A DNA stretch of 15,741 nt from Nitrospirota bacterium. Lineage in GTDB: Bacteria > Nitrospirota > Nitrospiria > Nitrospirales > Nitrospiraceae. The stretch is from the NCBI GenBank assembly GCA_016222925.1, contig JACRQB010000269.1:1-15741 (forward strand). The letters are read 5' to 3'. Shown here piece by piece: positions 8,233 to 14,763 of this stretch. The notes beneath the pieces were generated by a model. That model searched no databases. It was not told where the DNA came from and was given only the letters and a program-made list of their open reading frames with translations. Every line of letters starts with the position of its first letter. Within the stretch, counting starts at the first letter, position 1. The position numbers were made by a program, and so were the translations under genes.

Positions 8233-8364
8233 TTAGTTCCGGAAGAGATACCAGAAATCCAACCCCTGCATATCCATAAGGTAGTGATCGACAAAAACAA
8301 AGTAACTAACCGTTATAATAAGAGAGACAATCACTGCGACAACAGGATTATTCAGCGCACTCAT
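8233..8364 (-). CDS. Small single-TM protein, candidate oxidase subunit (43 aa)
   Basis: This short frame starts at ATG 8362-8364 and ends TAA. It encodes MSALNNPVVAVIVSLIITVS, a hydrophobic helix through about residue 25, and an acidic/aromatic tail ending DFWYLFRN. A purine-rich site (GGAGAAGGA) lies four to nine bases ahead of the ATG. It lies 79 bases upstream of oxidase copy 1 on the same strand, at the place where small accessory subunits are often encoded. Small TM subunits are known for bd (CydX, CydH/CydY) and cbb3 (CcoQ, CcoS) oxidases; I see no homology to any of them, so 'small oxidase subunit' is inference from size, TM and position. It is shorter than usual gene-calling limits. 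Confidence 0.68.
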   Translation of the reverse strand: MSALNNPVVAVIVSLIITVSYFVFVDHYLMDMQGLDFWYLFRN

Positions 8365-8446
8365 TTCTTCCTTCTCCTCTGCCGACTAAGTCCAGCCGTT
8401 GATTAAACTGTACCGACACCCCCGGCAACTACACAAGATCTTCAAC

Positions 8447-8569
8447 TCAACAGGGGCATTGAATACCGGCAAACCAGTAGAAAAACCATAGCCCAACAGC
8501 ACAGGTGATGTAGAAAATCATCTTCCCGATTTTTACTTTAATTTCGCTGTCAGGGGCCGCCGTTGCCAT
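8447..8569 (-). CDS. Small single-TM protein with C-terminal CPC motif (40 aa)
   Basis: The frame is open back to 8641, but the start is best placed at ATG 8567-8569, where CAGGAG lies ten bases upstream. The product begins MATAAPDSEIKVKIGK, has one TM helix (about 17-34, rich in Phe and Trp: GLWFFYWFAG) and ends IQCPC. Gene position (first of the minus-strand group, 82 bases before the 43-residue protein and then oxidase copy 1) suggests a small subunit or an assembly factor of the oxidase. The terminal Cys-Pro-Cys could bind a metal such as copper or form a disulfide; this is inference. No known family recognised. Confidence 0.68.
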   Translation of the reverse strand: MATAAPDSEIKVKIGKMIFYITCAVGLWFFYWFAGIQCPC

Positions 8570-8628
8570 TGTTACTGTACTCCTGATTAAGATAGTTTTT
8601 TGATGGAAAATCAGAGTTGGCGCATTAC

Positions 8629-8657
8629 TTGACAGGTACAAGACCCTGTGTTATCAA
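8629..8657 (+). promoter_or_regulatory. Sigma-70-type promoter for the 34-aa protein
   Basis: A perfect -35 TTGACA (8629-8634) is followed after 17 bases by TATCAA (8652-8657, 4 of 6 to consensus). The start codon is 36 bases further on. An inverted repeat ACAGG-N8-CCTGT (8632-8636, 8645-8649) sits over the -35 and spacer and could be an operator; the palindrome TTGCATGCAA (8669-8678) is in the expected leader. Confidence 0.6.
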
Positions 8658-8693
8658 AATTTCGCCACTTGCATGCAAAAAACAGGAGAAACC

Positions 8694-8798
8694 GTGACGA
8701 AAAACTCAAAAGTGTTTGACATTATAGTTTTGGTCGGAATGGTTGTCAATATCATTTTGGCCGTGTTTTTGATCCTTTACTACTTTGATTTTTTGTAA
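8694..8798 (+). CDS. Small single-TM protein on the plus strand (34 aa)
   Basis: The only convincing plus-strand gene of the window starts at GTG 8694-8696, five bases after AGGAG, and ends at TAA 8796-8798. The product begins MTKNSKVFDIIVLVGMVVNI and is one TM helix (about 8-29) with a basic start and an aromatic end (LILYYFDFL). It has its own promoter-like sequence upstream, lies divergent to the operon of oxidase copy 1 and convergent with the FGE-like gene, whose stop codon is only two bases away. Size and topology resemble small subunits of terminal oxidases (CydX, CcoS), but I recognise no family. The chance of a spurious frame is lowered by the agreement of promoter, ribosome binding site, frame and a clean TM helix. 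Confidence 0.62.
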   Translation: MTKNSKVFDIIVLVGMVVNIILAVFLILYYFDFL

Positions 8799-8800
8799 CT

Positions 8801-9700
8801 TCATCTGGGTTTTTTCTTTTCTTCTTCTCTCATTCCCGCCTTCGAAATCGCGCAGCGAAATCCGATCGTTTCATCTCGAAAGTCCGGCATCATCTTGCTT
8901 CGACTGGTAATTCGAACATCACCTCCGGTCGTCGTATAGCCTCCACCGCGAAGCACCCGATAGGTGCCATACTCAGGACTCGGTGGGTTCTGTTCCGGTG
9001 AGCGCTTGTAGTATGTTTCATCATACCAATCGTCCACCCACTCGATGGCGTTTCCCGCCCCATCCATCACGCCATAGGGACTCGTATCAGATTGAAAGCT
9101 CCCCACAGGCGCAGATACTTCATATCCATCCTGTACCCTGGCCCAATTAGCACCACTGGCCTGCTCTTTGGTCCCCCATGGCCAGAGCCTTCCGTCTCCG
9201 CCTCGCATCGCCTTTTCCCATTCCGCTTCCGTCGGAAGTCGCTTCCCCTTCCAGCGGCAATACTCCATGGCATCATCCCACGAGACGTAGACGACCGGCT
9301 GATTGGTTCCCTTCACCCTTCCACCGCTCTTGGCGTAACGCGCAGGCAACCCGGGCTTGCGATGACCGGTCGCCAGGATGAACTGCTGATAGTGATGATT
9401 CGTCACTTCGTACCGATCAATAGAAAACGCATCCAAGTGGATGGTTCGCTGCGGCCGCTCATCGAACCCCCCGATCTCGGTTCCACGAACGAACGGTCCC
9501 GCCGGAATCGTCACCATCTCATCCGCAATAGGCTCCTCTCCGGGAACGCTCTCCGGTGCCGGTTCAACTTCAGCACTGTCTCCAGATATCGGCGCTTCAT
9601 ACGGAGTCGAAATGGTACCTCGCATAATGGCGACGATTGGCATGGCAGCACAAGCTAGCACCACGAGCAGAAAGACGAATTTAAATTTTGATTCGAGCAT
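8801..9700 (-). CDS. Membrane-anchored FGE/SUMF1-fold protein, non-catalytic type (copy B)
   Basis: The 299-residue protein has an N-terminal TM anchor (about 7-26) and a Pro/Glu-rich linker (30-60). A full formylglycine-generating-enzyme-like domain follows: MVTIPAGPFVRGTE (62-75), DRYEVTNHHYQQF (95-107), YVSWDDAMEYCRWKGKRLPT (138-157) then EAEWEKA, and finally RVLRGGGY (248-255) with the end motif IGFRCA (279-284). True FGE needs a pair of catalytic cysteines in the segment between RGG and GFRCA; here this segment (256-278) has no cysteine, so it is not a sulfatase activator. Proteins of this fold also act as ligand-binding modules or non-haem iron enzymes. The domain should be periplasmic. 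It is the last gene of module A, six bases after its paralogue, and ends two bases from the convergent small gene. The acidic/basic tail (REEEKKKPR) is not conserved in the copy. Confidence 0.85.
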   Translation of the reverse strand: MLESKFKFVFLLVVLACAAMPIVAIMRGTISTPYEAPISGDSAEVEPAPESVPGEEPIADEMVTIPAGPFVRGTEIGGFDERPQRTIHLDAFSIDRYEVTNHHYQQFILATGHRKPGLPARYAKSGGRVKGTNQPVVYVSWDDAMEYCRWKGKRLPTEAEWEKAMRGGDGRLWPWGTKEQASGANWARVQDGYEVSAPVGSFQSDTSPYGVMDGAGNAIEWVDDWYDETYYKRSPEQNPPSPEYGTYRVLRGGGYTTTGGDVRITSRSKMMPDFRDETIGFRCAISKAGMREEEKKKPR

Positions 9701-9706
9701 ACCGGA

Positions 9707-10624
9707 CTAAGACTCAGAAGCCCCTCCTGCTTGATCGAGATCGCTCGCGCAGCGAATACCAATCGTTACATCCGTCCGCCAATGTTTCGCGGTAAACCGC
9801 TTTGACAGCCTTGCATGATGTTCCGTTTCTCGCCATGAGCCGCCGCGCACAACTTTAAGATCAGCGTTCTCCGGTCCCTTTGGATCACGAAATGGTGACT
9901 TTTTATAGTAGTGTTCGTCGTAAGAATCCTCAACCCATTCAGCGACATTGCCTGTCATGTCATAGAGGCCGTAAGGGCTTCGTCCTCCGTCGAACGACCC
10001 AGGCGGAGCGATGTATTTATATCCGTCCTCGCTGCCGTCGACATTGGCGGCGTTCGTGACAAATTTCTCCCCCCACGGATATTTTCGCTTGCTCTCGCCA
10101 CGTCCGGCCTTCTCCCACTCAGCTTCCGTGGGTAGTCGCTTGCCAGCCCACTTGCAGTAGGCGACCGCTTCATCCCACGAGACGCTCATGGCCGAAAACT
10201 CCGGCTTCAAAATCTTTGACTGATCATCGTCGAACACCTCGATTCTCGGCATAGCTCGCTTGGTCATCTTCGCGAACCGCAGATATTCTTCTTGCGTGAC
10301 TTCTTTTCGGTCGAGATAGAATCCCTTCAGGTAGACCTGATGCTCTGGTGCCTCGTCCGGATCACCCTCATGACTCCCCATCGTAAACGGACCTTCTGGG
10401 ATCTGAACCATCTCCCGACCCTCATCTCCCATTTTGGTCTTATACATCGAGAAATCCTGAGAAGGCAGACTGCTCGCCGTCGGTCGAGCTTCTGACTTTA
10501 CTGATGCCGCGAGCTGTTTCATCTGCTTTGCCTTATAGGACTCATAGGCCAGCAGACCAATCATGAGAAAGAACGATGCAAACACAAAGACAATGGACCC
10601 GGCTAAGACACCCTTGCTTTCCAC
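9707..10624 (-). CDS. Membrane-anchored FGE/SUMF1-fold protein, non-catalytic type (copy A)
   Basis: This 305-residue paralogue of the following gene has the same build. A TM anchor (about 8-28) and a short linker lead to an FGE-like domain: MVQIPEGPFTMGSHEGDPDE (72-91), FYLDRKEVTQEEYLRFA (102-118), SVSWDEAVAYCKWAGKRLPT (147-166) then EAEWEKA, SPYGLYDMTGNVAEWVEDSY (216-235), VVRGGSWRE (258-266) and IGIRCA (288-293). The catalytic cysteine pair of FGE is missing (none between 266 and 292). Compared with copy B it keeps the more typical GDPDEAPEH and GNVAEWVED forms. Start: the GTG at 10622-10624, five bases after GAGG, is preferred; a GTG two codons upstream overlaps the Shine-Dalgarno. Its place in an oxidase operon suggests a structural or assembly role in the periplasm, but this is not shown by the sequence. 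Confidence 0.85.
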   Translation of the reverse strand: MESKGVLAGSIVFVFASFFLMIGLLAYESYKAKQMKQLAASVKSEARPTASSLPSQDFSMYKTKMGDEGREMVQIPEGPFTMGSHEGDPDEAPEHQVYLKGFYLDRKEVTQEEYLRFAKMTKRAMPRIEVFDDDQSKILKPEFSAMSVSWDEAVAYCKWAGKRLPTEAEWEKAGRGESKRKYPWGEKFVTNAANVDGSEDGYKYIAPPGSFDGGRSPYGLYDMTGNVAEWVEDSYDEHYYKKSPFRDPKGPENADLKVVRGGSWRETEHHARLSKRFTAKHWRTDVTIGIRCASDLDQAGGASES

Positions 10625-10646
10625 GAGCACCTCTTAACAAAAATAC

Positions 10647-11009
10647 CTACCGATAGGACGGGGACGTCTCCGCTTGTTCAGACGCCGCCTTCTTCGCAGC
10701 ACGCACGTCGAGCAACATTGAAATCTGGACACCGAGAAACCCACCCATGGCAGCTCCTGCTCCGGCGCCAACCCAGATCCGTTCGACACCAGCCATCACC
10801 CAGGCTAAAACACCGCCCAACACAGTCCCGACAAGGATACTGATGAGGAATCTACGCCCACCCAGAAATCCGATCACCGCACCAAGAACAATCCCGATAG
10901 CAAGGGCGACGGGCATCAGCCCACCACCCATGGTCATACCGATCAGCGTCCCGACGGTCCCCATCACGACTATCCCAAGCGCAATATCAAACACCTTACT
11001 TTTCGCCAT
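10647..11009 (-). CDS. Small glycine-rich membrane protein, unknown function
   Basis: The 120 residues form four closely packed hydrophobic segments (about 8-28, 31-50, 54-71, 78-100), very rich in Gly and Ala with repeated GxxxG-type spacing (GTLIGMTMGGG, GTVLGG, GAGAGAAMGGFLG). A soluble basic/Ser tail follows (RAAKKAASEQAETSPSYR). Such glycine-zipper helices pack tightly or form oligomers. The start has AAGGA eight bases ahead. It lies 34 bases after the DUF3047 gene and 22 bases before the first FGE-like gene, well inside the module A operon. I recognise no family with certainty; a scaffold or assembly role is only inferred from the context. Confidence 0.75.
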   Translation of the reverse strand: MAKSKVFDIALGIVVMGTVGTLIGMTMGGGLMPVALAIGIVLGAVIGFLGGRRFLISILVGTVLGGVLAWVMAGVERIWVGAGAGAAMGGFLGVQISMLLDVRAAKKAASEQAETSPSYR

Positions 11010-11043
11010 CCCACGGGTCCTTCATAGACCAAAAGACAGACCG

Positions 11044-11706
11044 CTACTTAGCCGGAGCCGCAATCAGCGGACCAAAATCGATCTCAACTCCAGGCGCCGC
11101 GATGATGGAAATCCCCCATGCCTTCTCCGCCGGCTCATGCTTATGAATCCGTTTAAAATCTTCGTAGACATTCACCCGCTCCTCAAACCACTGCCCGATC
11201 TCCTTCGTTCCGGTCTGGACGACAATCTCGGAGCCGCTAAACATGCCCCCTTCTGTCAGGGTGCCATCCGGCTTCGACTCGCTCCACACATATTTCGTGA
11301 ACACCGGGATAAAGAGGAGATCCGTATCGAGTGATGCATAGACTGCGGCCAGCGGCTCGGTACCAGTTGTTGCCTTATTCAGACGCCACCGCCAGGTCAA
11401 AATCGGATAGGCCTTGGGATCCCAATCTATTTTCTTTTTCTTGATCCGCTGCCCTGCATCTTTGGCCGACAGAAAGTTCACGCCGTTCTCCGATTGCACC
11501 TTATAAGCGTCACGACCTTTCGATTGGCTCCGCTGATTTTCATGATCCCACAGAGAAGGGAACCCGTCCGCTTCCTTCGCGTGAAAATCTTCCAGCACAA
11601 GGGCCTGCCCTTGGACTGTCAGTGGAGCTTGCCACAGGCCAATACCGATCAAGAGACTGAGAACTGCTGTCATATACTTCGGCGAACGGCACTCCATAGG
11701 CATCAT
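11044..11706 (-). CDS. Secreted DUF3047-family protein
   Basis: The 220 residues comprise an N-terminal signal sequence (hydrophobic 12-30, possible cleavage after VQGQA) and a domain that resembles DUF3047. Its typical elements are LVLEDF near the start of the mature part, YPILTWRWRLNKA (100-112), EIVVQTGTKEIGQWFEERVN (160-179), YEDFKRI and the closing WGISIIAAPGVEIDFGPL (197-214). DUF3047 proteins are predicted beta-sandwich, periplasmic proteins of unknown function. The gene is seven bases after the stop of oxidase copy 2, so the two are surely co-transcribed. Start choice is uncertain among 11706, 11703 and 11697: AAAGGGA lies directly before the first ATG and best fits the third by distance (about ten bases). 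All give a signal peptide. Confidence 0.82.
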   Translation of the reverse strand: MMPMECRSPKYMTAVLSLLIGIGLWQAPLTVQGQALVLEDFHAKEADGFPSLWDHENQRSQSKGRDAYKVQSENGVNFLSAKDAGQRIKKKKIDWDPKAYPILTWRWRLNKATTGTEPLAAVYASLDTDLLFIPVFTKYVWSESKPDGTLTEGGMFSGSEIVVQTGTKEIGQWFEERVNVYEDFKRIHKHEPAEKAWGISIIAAPGVEIDFGPLIAAPAK

Positions 11707-11713
11707 TCCCTTT

Positions 11714-13591
11714 CTATGTTTCTCGCGATGGAACCGGCGACAGCAACGGCACCTGTTCCTCCTGGAATTCCTCCCCCATCACCGGCTGCTGCCCTCGCTC
11801 ACACATCCAGAACAACGCGAGGACGGCTGCCCAAAAGACCACCATGTTCAGCGTCACCATTTTCGTGGCGTATTGAAGGTCTGGGGTGAAGGCCCAGGGG
11901 GAGACGTCAGCCATCAACTCACTGATATGCCATGACAACCGTCCTGATGAACGAATGTATCCCATCAAGCCCATCACCCAACTAAAGGACGCCGCCAATC
12001 CAAACAATCCGACCATGCCGCGCAGCGGAATTTTCCCCCACTGAATCGGGCCATGCACCACCGCACCTCTGAGCATGAGGCGGTTCATCACCACACCGAT
12101 TACGATCACCGTGAACGTCGTGAAGGCCTGGGGTGAAGACAGGCCGACACGTACCTTCGCCGGCAAGTAAAACCCATAGATCGATAACCAAACGATATTC
12201 AGTGCCCCGACAATATACAGGACGGTGAGAATCCTATTCCCCGTCTTGACCCACGAGATCGTCATGGTTCGATTCGCTCGACGGTAGTACAGAAAACTGA
12301 GGGCGGTGACGAGGATCAGGATATTGACCGCTCCGTTCTTGGCCGACATGACACCGTAGTTGCCGATCACGGGGTGCTGAGCACCTCCCATCGCCTTGAC
12401 TTCACTGGCAGACGTGAGCAGCGTGTGAGGCGTCAGCCAGACGAAGAGCGCCAGCATCAACACCCCCAATAAGAATTGATAATAGGGCTGATAGCGCTCA
12501 CCACCTTTGATCCTCGCCATGCTCTGCCAGAGATAGTAGTTAATCCCCAAAAACAGGACGCCGATCAAGAGTGCCTGAACCACAAACAGCCAGGTGAGCA
12601 AGCCACCCATCATAGTGACACCCATGGTCTGGCGAAACACGAACACCGATTTCATCAGCCAATAGCCGGCGAAGGGCATGGGAATAAGCGCGCAGACTGT
12701 GACAAACAGGAAGACATAGCCGACCCAATCAAAATAGGCTCGCTCTTCGTCGGTCTTACTGGTAAAAAACCGATAACAGGCATAGGCCAACACCACCGCC
12801 CCACCGGACATAATGTCCGCAAGGAAGCGATGGACGTTCAGCGGGTTCCAGAGCGCGGAGTGCAGCAGATGCCAGGCATTTCCCAGAAACCGCCCCTGCG
12901 CATCCACCCCGGCGGGTGACATCATGAAGGCCGACCAGGCATTGGCCATCATCAATAACGCGGTTCCCACAATGTTGGTCAGAATCCCGATCGCGGCGTG
13001 GATCCACTTCATGCCCCGACCCGTCATCCGATTCCATCCGTAGTAATAGACGATCAGGAGCAGCGATTCTCCCACAAATACAGCCGCGTAGGCGGGCATG
13101 AACCCTTTGAAGGTTCCGCCCATATACTTCATAAAACTGGGATACAGCGTGATGAACATCGTCAGCATCAGGCTGCCGATGAGCGCCGTCACCGACAGGG
13201 CCAAGACCGCCACCTTTGCGAGATCCCTTGCCAAACCATCATAGCGAAGGCCCAGTGCCGGCTTCTTGGTGAGTAGCCCGAGGAACTCGAGCAACGCGCA
13301 AAACAACGGCAGGGCGAGCACGAATCCTCCGAAATAGGTATGTTGCTGTGTCACAAACCACACCAGCAACCGACTGTCTAACGAACCGATTCGCGGATAG
13401 ACCGTTTCATGAGGAGCAGGAGCCGCCGGTCCTTGCGGAGTCCCCTCCGTGCCGAAGTACACATCCGTTGATGATTCCGCGAATGACAGATCGGGCCCAT
13501 TCCACGCAGACCCAATGACGATCGCAACCATCGCGATGCCCATCGCAACAGCAATCGAGAAACGTGTCATCATCATGAACCCTCGGCCCAT
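11714..13591 (-). CDS. Cytochrome bd-like oxidase, copy 2 (CydA-related, long form)
   Basis: This 625-residue paralogue of the module B oxidase has the same 13-14 TM layout. Matching elements are QQHTYFGGFVLALPLF (82-97, H84), VGESLLLIVYYYGWNRM (173-189, E175), MANAWSAFMMSPAGVD (215-230), WHLLHSALWNPLNVHRF (240-256; H241, H244, H254), FRQTMGVTMMGG (319-330), TPHT (387-390, H389), AQHPVIGNYGVMSAKNG (404-420, H406) and GYIRSSGRLSWHISEL (544-559, H555). All nine histidines common to both copies are kept. The C-terminal tail is acidic and differs from copy 1. No cydB and no c-type cytochrome gene is in its operon; its neighbours are unknown membrane proteins, PCP_red, DUF3047 and FGE-like proteins. 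The frame is open further upstream to 13666, overlapping the previous gene, but the ATG at 13589-13591 with GAAGGGG just upstream lies four bases after the previous stop and matches the N-terminus of copy 1. Confidence 0.86.
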   Translation of the reverse strand: MGRGFMMMTRFSIAVAMGIAMVAIVIGSAWNGPDLSFAESSTDVYFGTEGTPQGPAAPAPHETVYPRIGSLDSRLLVWFVTQQHTYFGGFVLALPLFCALLEFLGLLTKKPALGLRYDGLARDLAKVAVLALSVTALIGSLMLTMFITLYPSFMKYMGGTFKGFMPAYAAVFVGESLLLIVYYYGWNRMTGRGMKWIHAAIGILTNIVGTALLMMANAWSAFMMSPAGVDAQGRFLGNAWHLLHSALWNPLNVHRFLADIMSGGAVVLAYACYRFFTSKTDEERAYFDWVGYVFLFVTVCALIPMPFAGYWLMKSVFVFRQTMGVTMMGGLLTWLFVVQALLIGVLFLGINYYLWQSMARIKGGERYQPYYQFLLGVLMLALFVWLTPHTLLTSASEVKAMGGAQHPVIGNYGVMSAKNGAVNILILVTALSFLYYRRANRTMTISWVKTGNRILTVLYIVGALNIVWLSIYGFYLPAKVRVGLSSPQAFTTFTVIVIGVVMNRLMLRGAVVHGPIQWGKIPLRGMVGLFGLAASFSWVMGLMGYIRSSGRLSWHISELMADVSPWAFTPDLQYATKMVTLNMVVFWAAVLALFWMCERGQQPVMGEEFQEEQVPLLSPVPSRET

Positions 13592-13595
13592 ATCT

Positions 13596-14663
13596 CTACC
13601 CCTTCGTTCCAGTCTTGCCGAGCGCGAATCCCCCAGCCGCACCGTCAGCACCAATCGACTTCCCAAGAATTCCCATCATAAACGGGCACCGTAACATGCC
13701 AGGCGATAGTTGTGGCGCCTGCTCATCCTCGACATGACGCCGATCACCGAGATAGTACCCATACACCGCCATCATGGCCGCCACCAACGCTCCCATCACT
13801 GCCGTGGCACCCACTGTCAGAGTCGGCTGACGGACGACAAACAACAGCACACCCATCGCCACCAAATAATAGGTCGACGCAAAGGCCATCCCAGGCCACC
13901 ACCAATACTTCAGCAGTTCACCCGGCACAGTCTGCCGGAGCGAGTGCAGCCACGAACTGGCCGGATAGAGTCCACCAAAATACGCACAGAGTGCAAGGCC
14001 TCCCCCGAGAAGCGTCACAGTCACCAGTTGTGCCAAGACGGCACCCTGCTCATTCGTAATCACCAGCCCAGGCAGCGATGTCAACGCACCAACACCCAGT
14101 CCTACGAGAGCCCACGGCCCTAATTGCCATGCCCGGCGTTGCACCAGCACACGCAGCTGTTCACCATCCGGAAAAGTCAGAAACGGACGCCCCAGCACTG
14201 ACAACTTGCGTACATGGCCGATCTCAAACGCATCTCGCGCGACAGATGTGCAGGAGATGATGATTGCCATCATGGCCGGCCCATCGGGATGCTGGAGATA
14301 ACTGTAGTGCATAATCCATAACAGGGTGAGCACTAACAGGGATAGTTGAATGCCATACACGGCTCCGATCCAGCCGCCCAGCCAGCTAAGAGTCTTCAGA
14401 CCATCCTGTCGGACAATGGCAGACCAGGATGCTGCACGCCCCACTCGATAGGCCAAGAGCGCCGTTACCATTGCGACTAAACTGCTAACCGCCAGCAAAA
14501 CCAAAGGCTCGGTGATGGGCACAAGATGCTTTGCCAGCCGATACACCCCGAAGGCGATCAGTCCGGGCACAAACATGACGATTCGCTTTTTCCGACGGAC
14601 GGCATCTTCCGTCACCGCCAGGCTCAAGCTAGGAATCACGCGCAATGCCATTCGATGCAACAT
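13596..14663 (-). CDS. Polytopic membrane protein, unknown function (about 8 TM)
   Basis: A protein of 355 residues if the ATG at 14661-14663 is the start. It has a basic N-terminus (RRKKR), then hydrophobic segments near residues 29-45, 52-74, 94-120, 127-147, 180-201, 207-234, 257-280 and 283-305. A soluble tail contains CPFMMG and a run of Gly/Lys. One loop (AFEIGHVRKLSVLGRPFLTF) is charged and likely cytoplasmic. I recognise no family. It ends four bases before oxidase copy 2, so tight co-expression is expected. The start is odd. The frame is open to a TTG at 14699 and beyond but without a Shine-Dalgarno in any in-frame position, while a good AAGGATAGGAGAA precedes an ATG in another frame (a 17-codon leader ending five bases before ATG 14663). 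Translational coupling or a frameshift are the alternatives. Confidence 0.72.
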   Translation of the reverse strand: MLHRMALRVIPSLSLAVTEDAVRRKKRIVMFVPGLIAFGVYRLAKHLVPITEPLVLLAVSSLVAMVTALLAYRVGRAASWSAIVRQDGLKTLSWLGGWIGAVYGIQLSLLVLTLLWIMHYSYLQHPDGPAMMAIIISCTSVARDAFEIGHVRKLSVLGRPFLTFPDGEQLRVLVQRRAWQLGPWALVGLGVGALTSLPGLVITNEQGAVLAQLVTVTLLGGGLALCAYFGGLYPASSWLHSLRQTVPGELLKYWWWPGMAFASTYYLVAMGVLLFVVRQPTLTVGATAVMGALVAAMMAVYGYYLGDRRHVEDEQAPQLSPGMLRCPFMMGILGKSIGADGAAGGFALGKTGTKG

Positions 14664-14668
14664 AATGT

Positions 14669-14722
14669 TCAGGACTGAGCCAGCAGGACTGAGGGCCAAG
14701 CCAAGAGAGTCGATCGTTTCAT
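14669..14722 (-). other. Possible 17-codon leader ORF upstream of the membrane protein
   Basis: ATG 14720-14722 directly follows AAGGATAGGAGAA, the best ribosome binding site of this junction. The frame gives MKRSTLLAWPSVLLAQS and stops with TGA at 14669-14671, five bases before the in-frame ATG (14661-14663) of the long membrane-protein ORF. It may couple translation to that gene. It could instead be the true N-terminus, separated by a sequencing or real frameshift. The peptide itself has no recognisable features. Confidence 0.4.
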
Positions 14723-14762
14723 TTCTCCTATCCTTCTCAGCACTCAGTCCTCAGCACTCGTG
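14672..14762. repeat. Heptamer repeat cluster 1 (CTCAGCA/CTCAGTC and inverted GGACTGAG)
   Basis: On the plus strand CTCAGCA, CTCAGTC and CTCAGCA follow in register at 14736-14756, and two copies of the inverted GGACTGAG lie at 14672-14679 and 14686-14693, inside the start region of the membrane-protein gene. The two orientations form an exact 9-bp inverted repeat (AGGACTGAG/CTCAGTCCT) around the ribosome binding site of the leader ORF. The unit is the same as in the cluster at 15268-15370. Confidence 0.7.
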
Positions 14763-14763
14763 A

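Noticed and set aside
8570..8693. Minus-strand promoter for module B (TTGCAT, 17 bases, GATAAC near 8676-8648)
   Set aside because: A promoter is expected here, but the match is poor in both boxes, so I do not list it as a feature.
8780..8830. Bidirectional terminator between the convergent genes at 8798/8801
   Set aside because: T-rich runs occur but I find no stem of useful length next to them.
8801..10624. Formylglycine-generating enzyme (sulfatase activation)
   Set aside because: The catalytic cysteine pair is missing in both proteins and there is no sulfatase in the window.
10747..11334. Long plus-strand open frame (195 codons) opposite the glycine-rich and DUF3047 genes; likewise 9092-9658 and 1933-2415
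   Set aside because: They lie antisense to well-supported genes, have Pro/Arg/His-rich low-complexity products typical of reverse frames of GC-rich genes, and show no family motifs.
6228..13591. Annotating the two oxidases simply as cydA (bd ubiquinol oxidase subunit I)
   Set aside because: They lack GRQPW, are over 100 residues longer, carry extra conserved histidines, and no cydB is present. 'bd-like' is as far as the sequence goes.
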